Source of the DNA: Planctomycetota bacterium
Lineage (GTDB): Bacteria; Planctomycetota; DG-23; SLPQ01
Direction of reading: 5' to 3'
DNA: 8,344 nt
NCBI GenBank assembly: GCA_021160625.1
Contig: JAGHCE010000030.1
Span: 1-8,344 of the forward strand
Numbering within the stretch: position 1 is the stretch's first letter; each line of letters opens with the position of its first letter. The notes below the pieces were generated by a model. The model was not told where the DNA came from, made no database searches, and was given only the letters and a program-made list of their open reading frames with translations. The translations under genes were made by a program, and so were the position numbers. Shown piece by piece: positions 1 to 5,564 of the stretch.

Positions 1-1
1 C

Positions 2-826
2 CTCAGGTTCGGAAGAAAGCGCGACTTGCCGGACGGACTCTGGCTCAAGTGCCCCGGATGCGGCCAGATGGTCTTCAAGAAACAGGTTGAGGAACGCCTG
101 CAGGTCTGCCCGGAGTGCAACTACCATTTCAGGATTTCCGCGCCGGAGCGCATCCGCATAACACTTGACGAGGGAAGCTTCCACGAGCTCTACGCCGACC
201 TGGAACCCATCGACTACCTGGAGTTCGTGGACAGGAAGCCTTACAGCCAGCGCATCACAGAGCAACAGGCCAAGACCGGCCTCAAGGACGCCTGTATGAT
301 CGGCACCGGGGCCATTGAGGGGCACGATATCATATTCGGCGCGACGGACAGCCGTTTCCTGATGGGGTCGATGGGTGCGGTTGTCGGCGAAAAGATACCC
401 CTGGCAGCCGAAGAAGCGGCGAAGCGGCGGGTGCCGCTGGTGCTCGTGTCGGGGTCGGGAGGCGGGGCGCGGATGATGGAGGGGATCATTTCGCTGGCAC
501 AGATGGCGAAGACCGCCGCCGCGATAGCGCGCCTGGACAGCGCGGGCATACCGTTTCTTTCGGTGCTGACCAACCCGACGATGGGCGGCGTGGCGGCGTC
601 CTGGGCGGCGCTGGGCGACATTCTCATTGCCGAGCCCCAGGCGCTGATAGGTTTTGCGGGTCCCAGGACCATCAAGCTGACGCTGGGAATCGACCTGCCC
701 GAGGGCTTTCAGTCGTCGGAATTTCTCCTCGAACACGGCTTTGTCGATATGATCGTCAACAGGGTTGATATGAAGAGGGATCTGGGAAAACTGCTCGGCC
801 TGGTTACGGCCGGCCTGCGGGAATGA
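2..826 (+). CDS. accD: Acetyl-CoA carboxylase carboxyltransferase subunit beta (5' end outside window)
   Basis: AccD pairs with AccA to form the carboxyltransferase that moves CO2 from carboxybiotin-BCCP to acetyl-CoA, giving malonyl-CoA in the first committed step of fatty acid synthesis, in the cytoplasm. Counting residues from the TTG at 26, a four-cysteine zinc ribbon is seen at C9, C12, C28 and C31 (C-x2-C-x15-C-x2-C, the AccD spacing). The crotonase-type carboxyltransferase core follows, with GGGARMMEG at 145-153, NPTMGGVAASW at 183-193, GDILIAEPQALIGFAGPR at 197-214 and LPEGFQSSEFLLEHGF at 224-239. The frame stays open upstream to base 2 (reading LRFGRKRD before LPDGLW), which matches the basic N-terminal stretch before the PxGLW motif in this family. 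The TTG at 26 is therefore not the start, and only a short N-terminus is missing. The stop at 824-826 is followed directly by a terminator. The gene appears intact, and identification is firm. Confidence 0.96.
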   Translation, partial: LRFGRKRDLPDGLWLKCPGCGQMVFKKQVEERLQVCPECNYHFRISAPERIRITLDEGSFHELYADLEPIDYLEFVDRKPYSQRITEQQAKTGLKDACMIGTGAIEGHDIIFGATDSRFLMGSMGAVVGEKIPLAAEEAAKRRVPLVLVSGSGGGARMMEGIISLAQMAKTAAAIARLDSAGIPFLSVLTNPTMGGVAASWAALGDILIAEPQALIGFAGPRTIKLTLGIDLPEGFQSSEFLLEHGFVDMIVNRVDMKRDLGKLLGLVTAGLRE

Positions 827-831
827 TTTTT

Positions 832-853
832 CCGGGTATTGCCCCGGTTTTTT
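832..853 (+). terminator. Rho-independent terminator of accD
   Basis: Six bases after the accD stop, CCGGG (832-836) pairs with CCCGG (843-847) around a 6-base loop, followed directly by six T residues (848-853). This is the standard stem plus U-tract form, though the stem is only 5 bp. A TTG codon that could be read as a kinase start (839-841) lies inside the loop, which argues against its use. Confidence 0.72.
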
Positions 854-856
854 GTC

Positions 857-885
857 TTGCCTGCTGTCCTGAAGTGTGTTAGCAT
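857..885 (+). promoter_or_regulatory. Candidate sigma70-type promoter for the kinase gene
   Basis: A TTGCCT box (857-862, 4 of 6 to TTGACA) and a TAGCAT box (880-885, 4 of 6 to TATAAT) are separated by exactly 17 bases. They lie just after the accD terminator and about 45 bases before the preferred kinase start at 929. The boxes are weak and such matches occur by chance; the location is what makes the site plausible. Confidence 0.33.
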
Positions 886-928
886 AACTTTGGTTAATCC
901 GGGTAGACTCCGTTTGGCAGGTGCTGCA

Positions 929-1867
929 GTGTTCTCCCGCATTAGGACGTGGTTTGGGTCATCCGGCGACAAACCCTCCTTGGCACGGCTTGCTGATTAT
1001 CGGCTCTTCGACGTAATCGGCCAGGGCGCGATGTCCGAGGTAAGACGCGCCACACAGAAAAAGACATTTCAGACCGTCGCCGTCAAGATACTCAGCCCCG
1101 ACTCCCGACGCATCACGGACAAGATCGAAAAGCATTACCGCCGGATTACCGAAGGCGAAATTGGAATGCTCTTTGATCACCCGAATATCATCAAGGTTTA
1201 CGGTTGGGGCCGCGACGGCAACAGGGGATTCATCATAATGGAGCTCGTCGACGGCGTGCTATTGAGGGACTTGCTTCACGAGGGGCGCCTCAATCCGAAG
1301 CAGAACCGGCTTGATATGTTTCTGGACATCGCCTCGGCGCTGGAGCACATCCACTCGAAGGGCATCGTACATCGCGACTTCTGCCCGCGAAACATTTTAG
1401 TCAACTCCGAGGGCGTGGCCAAGGTGTTCGACTTCGGTCTTTCCGTGGAGCTTGAAGTCGTCAGGAAAGTTCGCGGGAACCGTACCGGCACGCTTGCCTA
1501 TATGGCGCCGGAGCTCATCCGCCGCCAGTTCACCGACCAGCGCTGCGACATCTACGCACTGGGCATCACTATGTACGAGATGTTCGCCGGGAGCAGGCCT
1601 TTCATCGGAATCGACAACTTCGCCAGGCTTATGCAGGTGATGAACACCAAGGCCGATCCGCCGAGCGTCGTCAACCCGAACATCTCCCCCGAAATGGAGC
1701 GCATCATCCTGAAAGCCATCGAGAAAGACCCGAACGACAGATACACCAATGTCCGGGAACTCGTCGCCGACCTCAAGCCGCTTGCTCAAAGCGAGCGGTC
1801 GAAGTGGAACGTCTCTCCCCCAACCCCCGACACGACGATCCTGAAGCCTGAAGACCTCTCGGCGTAG
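929..1867 (+). CDS. Soluble Hanks-type serine/threonine protein kinase with variant catalytic loop
   Basis: This is a complete eukaryotic-like protein kinase domain expected to transfer ATP gamma-phosphate to Ser/Thr of unknown targets. Counting from GTG 929 (312 aa), the glycine loop GQGAMSEV is at 31-38, the ATP lysine K53 in VAVK, the likely helix-C glutamate E75, the catalytic HRD at 148-150, N155, DFG at 168-170, GTLAYMAPE at 187-195, the helix-F aspartate D207 and the late-lobe arginine R271. The usual catalytic-loop lysine (HRDxK) is cysteine, C152, and the loop reads HRDFCPRN. No transmembrane helix, PASTA repeat or other domain is present; the kinase fold fills the protein and leaves a Pro/Thr-rich tail of about 25 residues. 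The GTG at 929 is preferred: an AGGT lies 6 bases upstream and a candidate promoter precedes it. An in-frame TTG at 839 would add 30 residues but falls in the accD terminator loop. The family is certain, the start moderately so, and the substrate unknown. Confidence 0.9.
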   Translation: MFSRIRTWFGSSGDKPSLARLADYRLFDVIGQGAMSEVRRATQKKTFQTVAVKILSPDSRRITDKIEKHYRRITEGEIGMLFDHPNIIKVYGWGRDGNRGFIIMELVDGVLLRDLLHEGRLNPKQNRLDMFLDIASALEHIHSKGIVHRDFCPRNILVNSEGVAKVFDFGLSVELEVVRKVRGNRTGTLAYMAPELIRRQFTDQRCDIYALGITMYEMFAGSRPFIGIDNFARLMQVMNTKADPPSVVNPNISPEMERIILKAIEKDPNDRYTNVRELVADLKPLAQSERSKWNVSPPTPDTTILKPEDLSA

Positions 1868-1874
1868 CCTGGCC

Positions 1875-1894
1875 CTTCGGCGCCGGTGCCGAAG
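1875..1894. terminator. Hairpin between convergent genes, possible bidirectional terminator
   Basis: CTTCGGC (1875-1881) and GCCGAAG (1888-1894) form a perfect 7-bp GC-rich stem with a 6-base loop. It sits in the 33-base gap between the kinase stop and the stop of the minus-strand operon. Neither side has a run of T after the stem, so it is not a textbook rho-independent terminator. Its symmetric position suggests that it ends or protects transcripts from both directions. Confidence 0.48.
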
Positions 1895-1900
1895 TCCCCT

Positions 1901-2389
1901 TCAGGGTATCTCCTCGAAGCGCCCTCGCTCGACGTTCTTGCGGACACTGTCAGGCTTCCAGATCCGCCCGTTCATCACGATGTAGACCCCCGGCGGCAGC
2001 GCCTGCACGGCGGCCACGGCACAGCCGATATTGAAAACGGCGTCGCTCGTCTTGAACCGCGCCGGCTCCAGTGCCCCTGTCATCACCACCACCTTGTCGG
2101 CCACATTGCCGTCGAGGTACCGGGCGGTTTCCACCATCGTGTCGGTTCCATGCGTGATGATGATGTGCCGGTTCGCATCCGCCTGCACGCGCTTGAGAAC
2201 GAGCCGGCGGTCCTCGTCGGTCATATCGAGGCTGTCCTTGGCGAGTATCTCCTCGCACTGGTACTCAAAGCCGACGTTGGCCTCATCGAGTATGTCGCCG
2301 GCTGCCGGGCGGCCCACCTGGTAGGTGCTCTTCTTGTCGAAGTACACCTTGTCGATTGTCCCGCCGACGGCGAGTATCTTGATCTTCAC
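1901..2389 (-). CDS. Asparaginase-like protein consisting of the N-terminal domain only
   Basis: The protein belongs to the asparaginase/glutaminase family, whose full-length members hydrolyse L-asparagine to aspartate and ammonia. Counted from GTG 2389 it has 162 aa, about half the usual 320-350. It covers the N-terminal catalytic domain and stops where the C-terminal domain would begin. The first signature is near the start (ILAVGGTIDKVYF, nucleophile-type Thr in GGTID). The second is HIIITHGTDTMVETARYLDG, holding the Thr-Asp pair, and MTGALEPARF follows. A lysine in SVRKN near the end lines up with the catalytic lysine of E. coli enzymes (K162 of type II). The key residues of this half therefore look present. 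The GTG start is chosen because AGGAGGA lies 9 bases upstream and the domain begins right there; the frame's 32 extra upstream codons overlap the RND gene and look non-coding. It lies 28 bases after the RND stop and is probably the last gene of the efflux operon. Stand-alone asparaginase N-domain proteins are known, but their function is poorly defined, so asparaginase activity is not assured. Confidence 0.85.
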   Translation of the reverse strand: MKIKILAVGGTIDKVYFDKKSTYQVGRPAAGDILDEANVGFEYQCEEILAKDSLDMTDEDRRLVLKRVQADANRHIIITHGTDTMVETARYLDGNVADKVVVMTGALEPARFKTSDAVFNIGCAVAAVQALPPGVYIVMNGRIWKPDSVRKNVERGRFEEIP

Positions 2390-2398
2390 TAGGTGGTC

Positions 2399-2405
2399 TC
2401 CTCCT
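2399..2405 (-). promoter_or_regulatory. Strong Shine-Dalgarno site for the asparaginase-like gene
   Basis: On the minus strand AGGAGGA ends 9 bases before the GTG at 2389. It matches the anti-Shine-Dalgarno sequence very well and fixes the start of this short gene. It also shows that the gene is independently translated even if it is co-transcribed with the pump. Confidence 0.78.
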
Positions 2406-2417
2406 GCCGAGGCACGC

Positions 2418-5400
2418 TTATGGCGCTTTCGCGGCCAGGGGCAGGGTATTGCGGATTCCAAAAAGGCGGCGCATGTCCTCGGCAACCAGGAAAAGACACG
2501 GCACCAGGATGAGCGAAATGCCGGTGGCGAAGAGAATCCCGTACCCGAGTGAGAGCGCCATCGGAATCATAAAACGCGCCTGCATAGACTTTTCGAAAAT
2601 CATCGGCGCAAGCCCCCCGAACGTCGTCAGCGTCGTCAACATAATGGGCCGGAACCGCAGGATCGTCGCAGCGTGCATCGCCTCGCTCGCAGAGGACCCC
2701 TCGCGCCGCCTGCGGTTGGCGAAGTCTATCAGGATGAGCGAATCATTCACCACCACGCCCGAGAGCGCGACAATCCCCATAAAGCTCATTATGCTCAAGG
2801 TATAGCCCATAATCAGATGTCCGATTACCGCTCCGACGAAGCCGAACGGGATGCTCACCATCACGATGGCGGGCTGGATGTAGCTTCTGAAGGGAACGGC
2901 CAGGAGCCCGTAGATTACGAGCATCGCCAGGAAAAAGCCCGTAAGGACACTCGAAAGGCTCTTTGCTATGTCGGCCTGCCTGCCCTGGAAGGAGTAGGCG
3001 AGCCCCGCATATTTCCTCGTCAGGGCCGGCAGCATGCCTGCCTTGAGATCGGCGACAACCTGCCCGGTTTCCCCGGCCGGCTCGACATCGGCGGTTACGG
3101 TTACGGTTCTTTTCCCGTTGCGGCGATTTATCACGGTGTATGAACGCCCGCGCACAACGTCAACGACTTCCCTCAGAGGCACCTCGCGGCCGCCGGGAGT
3201 GCGGATGAGAAGCTCCTCGACATCGTATTGCGAGAGCCTCTGCGAGACCGGCAGGCGAACCATCACCTTCACCTCGTTTCGCCCCCGCTGCTGGCGCAGC
3301 GCCTCGGCGCCGTAGAAGGCGCTTCTGACCTGCCGGGCCACCTCGAAGGCCGAAAGCCCGATGGATTGCCCCTCAGGGCGCATCCTGAAATCGAACTGCT
3401 CCTTGCCCGGCAAAAATCCGTCGTCGATGTCCCTGACGTTTGGGAAAGGCCGAAGCGCCTCGGCGAGCTCCCCGCTTGCGCGCTCCAGTACCTTGATGTC
3501 CGGGTGGGCCAGTTCCACGGTGAGCGCCGGGCCCGAAGCGGGGCCGCTGAAATCCGACTGAAACGAGAGCGACTCGACGCCAGGAATCATGCCTGCGCGC
3601 TTGCGCCAGCGCCTGGCGAACTCGCTCGTGCCGATGGGGCGGACCTCCGGCGGCGTAAGGTACACCGAGACCTTGCAGACGTGCCCGCCGGAAGTGCCGC
3701 CGGCGTTGCCGCCGATCTCAGAGAACATTCCTACGACGAGATTGTCGCCTCCGGCCGCCGCAGCAACGTCCCGGGCCGCCTGACGCAGCCGCTCTTCGAC
3801 GCGCTTGGTGGCCTCTACCGGCGACCCGTACGGCAGCCTCGCAGTGGCGCCCGCCAGATCGGTCTCCACCTTCGGCATCATAACCATCCCCATACGACCG
3901 CTCTTGACGTATCCTGCGGTAAGCGCCAGGACGGCCACGCCGACGGCCACGGTGATGTACCTGTAGCCCAGGACCCGCTCCAGAAAGGGTCCGTAAACGT
4001 TTCGTATGAGGCGGGAAAAGAAGTCGCTGAAGCGCTGCTGGTAGCCGTGAACCCATCGGCCGATCCAGGTGCGCTTTCGACGTTCATGGCCTAGGTGCGC
4101 CGGCAGGATAAAGAGGCACTCTACGAGCGATATCGTGAATACCGTCACGACGACGATCGGGATTGCGTGCGCGATATTGCCCATTCGCCCCGGCATAAAG
4201 AGAAGCGGTACAAAGGCGACAATGTTCGTCATCACGCTGAACGTCACGGGCATTGCCACCTCGTATGTGCCGCGCACCGCCGCCGCCGCGAAACTCATTC
4301 CCTCCCTGTGGTAACGGTAGATACTTTCGCCGACGACGATGGCGTCGTCCACGACGATCCCCAGCGCAATGATGAAGGCGAACATCGAAATCATATTTAT
4401 CGAAGTGCCCAGGGCCGGCAGGAACAATATCGCCCCCAGGAACGAGACGGGGATTCCCATCGTGACCCAGAAGGCCAGCCTCATCTCGAGGAAAAGCCCA
4501 AGCAGGACGAAAACCAGCACGAGCCCGATGAATCCGTTCCTAAGCAGCAGGTCGAGGCGTTGGCGATATATCTTGGAAAAGTCGTTGAGCGTGGCGATGT
4601 CCGTACCCGGCGGCAGGTCGAGCCTAATCTGCTCAAGCCGCCTGTGCACCGCCTCCGCAACGCCGGCGGGCGTCTGTTCCCCGACGCGAAAGACCTCGAG
4701 CATCACGGCCGGCTTGCCATCGTACGTTGCGAACCGGTCGATGTCCTCGAAGCCGTCGACGACCTCGCCGATGTCCGACAGCAGGACCTCGGTCCCGTCG
4801 TTTGCGGTAAGAATCGGTATTCGTGCGAACTGCCTGCCGAAGTCGCGCCGGTCCCTCATTCTCAGTAGCAGCTCACCGCCCGATGTCTTGACGCCGCCGC
4901 CGGGCAGCTCCACCGAGGCCTGCCTTACCTTCCGCGCGATTTCCTCAAGGGTCAGGTTGTAGGCGCGCAATTTCTCTTTGGGCACCTCGATGCTTATCTC
5001 GATCGGCCGCACGCCGACAAGATCCACCTGCGTTATTCCCGGGTCCTCAAGCAGCCGGTCGCGCGCCCTGTCGGCGAGCTCCCGCAGGACTTTTTCCTCC
5101 TGGTCGCCGTAGATCACCACTGAGATCATATGGCGCCGCCTGACGAGGAGAACCACCTGGGGGCTTTCCGCCTCGTCGGGAAACGAAGTGATCCGGTTGA
5201 CCTCGCGCTCGACGTCCCGCGCCACCTTTTGGTTGTCTGAGCCTCGGATGATCTCAACCGTCACGACGCCCATACCCTCGTTCGCAGTGGACGTGACTTC
5301 TTCCACCCCGTCAAGGCCCCTTACCGCTTCCTCTACGGCCAGGAGTATCCCCTGCTCAACTTCCTCGGGGCTTGCCCCCGGATAGGCGACGCTGACCTTT

Positions 5401-5564
5401 ACGATGTCCAGGTCGAACGCCGGCATAAACTCCTGCTTGATGCGAAAGGCCCACAGGAGCCCGCCCACGAGAAGCACCAGCATCAGCAGGTTGGACGCCA
5501 CGCGGTTGTGTGCCATCCATGCTATTGCGCTTCGGCCGCCCCGGCTGTCATTCGCATTCGTCAT
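2418..5564 (-). CDS. RND-family efflux pump, inner-membrane permease subunit
   Basis: This is the proton-driven inner-membrane pump of a tripartite exporter of the AcrB/MexB (RND, PF00873) superfamily. From ATG 5564 it has 1048 aa, the normal full length. It has the two-fold RND layout: TM1 at about 22-40, a large periplasmic loop, TM2-6 at about 341-487, TM7 at about 536-552, a second large loop, and TM8-12 at about 869-1028. TM4 carries the proton-relay pair D406-D407 (GIVVDDAIVV). R970 and T977 in TM11 match the AcrB relay residues. TM10 reads GVVVNDSLILIDF, with N940-D941 where AcrB has K940-N941. This VNDSL form is shared by a large subgroup of RND pumps and is unlike AcrB itself. There is no CzcA-type signature that would specify metal export, so the substrate is open (drugs, lipids or other amphiphiles). 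The start overlaps the adaptor stop by 4 bases (ATGA), has no clear Shine-Dalgarno site, and so is probably translationally coupled. Reading further upstream adds 71 non-homologous-looking residues inside the adaptor gene. The gene appears intact. Confidence 0.95.
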   Translation of the reverse strand: MTNANDSRGGRSAIAWMAHNRVASNLLMLVLLVGGLLWAFRIKQEFMPAFDLDIVKVSVAYPGASPEEVEQGILLAVEEAVRGLDGVEEVTSTANEGMGVVTVEIIRGSDNQKVARDVEREVNRITSFPDEAESPQVVLLVRRRHMISVVIYGDQEEKVLRELADRARDRLLEDPGITQVDLVGVRPIEISIEVPKEKLRAYNLTLEEIARKVRQASVELPGGGVKTSGGELLLRMRDRRDFGRQFARIPILTANDGTEVLLSDIGEVVDGFEDIDRFATYDGKPAVMLEVFRVGEQTPAGVAEAVHRRLEQIRLDLPPGTDIATLNDFSKIYRQRLDLLLRNGFIGLVLVFVLLGLFLEMRLAFWVTMGIPVSFLGAILFLPALGTSINMISMFAFIIALGIVVDDAIVVGESIYRYHREGMSFAAAAVRGTYEVAMPVTFSVMTNIVAFVPLLFMPGRMGNIAHAIPIVVVTVFTISLVECLFILPAHLGHERRKRTWIGRWVHGYQQRFSDFFSRLIRNVYGPFLERVLGYRYITVAVGVAVLALTAGYVKSGRMGMVMMPKVETDLAGATARLPYGSPVEATKRVEERLRQAARDVAAAAGGDNLVVGMFSEIGGNAGGTSGGHVCKVSVYLTPPEVRPIGTSEFARRWRKRAGMIPGVESLSFQSDFSGPASGPALTVELAHPDIKVLERASGELAEALRPFPNVRDIDDGFLPGKEQFDFRMRPEGQSIGLSAFEVARQVRSAFYGAEALRQQRGRNEVKVMVRLPVSQRLSQYDVEELLIRTPGGREVPLREVVDVVRGRSYTVINRRNGKRTVTVTADVEPAGETGQVVADLKAGMLPALTRKYAGLAYSFQGRQADIAKSLSSVLTGFFLAMLVIYGLLAVPFRSYIQPAIVMVSIPFGFVGAVIGHLIMGYTLSIMSFMGIVALSGVVVNDSLILIDFANRRRREGSSASEAMHAATILRFRPIMLTTLTTFGGLAPMIFEKSMQARFMIPMALSLGYGILFATGISLILVPCLFLVAEDMRRLFGIRNTLPLAAKAP

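Noticed and set aside
26..28. TTG 26 as the accD start
   Set aside because: The frame is open to base 2 and reads a basic stretch typical of AccD before the PDGLW motif, so the gene begins outside the window.
839..928. TTG 839 as the kinase start, adding 30 residues
   Set aside because: The codon lies in the loop of the accD terminator, has no ribosome site, and the added residues do not resemble the N-terminus of a soluble kinase.
709..972. 87-codon minus-strand open frame across the accD-kinase gap
   Set aside because: It overlaps the end of accD and the kinase start on the other strand, is basic and low in complexity, and its path crosses the terminator.
1397..1789. 130-codon minus-strand open frame inside the kinase gene
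   Set aside because: It lies opposite well-conserved kinase motifs and reads as a shadow of them; no independent evidence of coding.
1901..2389. Asparaginase-like gene as a truncated pseudogene
   Set aside because: The stop coincides with the domain boundary, the catalytic motifs are intact, the ribosome site is strong and no C-terminal remnant follows.
2390..2485. Longer asparaginase-like protein starting at 2485
   Set aside because: The extra 32 residues overlap the end of the RND gene and look non-coding; GTG 2389 has an excellent Shine-Dalgarno site and begins exactly at the domain.
3228..4094. 288-codon plus-strand open frame
   Set aside because: It is antisense to the middle of the RND gene, rich in Arg/Ala/His, with no family features or ribosome site.
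2418..5564. Heavy-metal (CusA/CzcA-type) RND pump
   Set aside because: No metal-type signature or methionine relay could be recognised; the TM10 VNDSL form and overall sequence fit a multidrug/amphiphile-like subgroup better.
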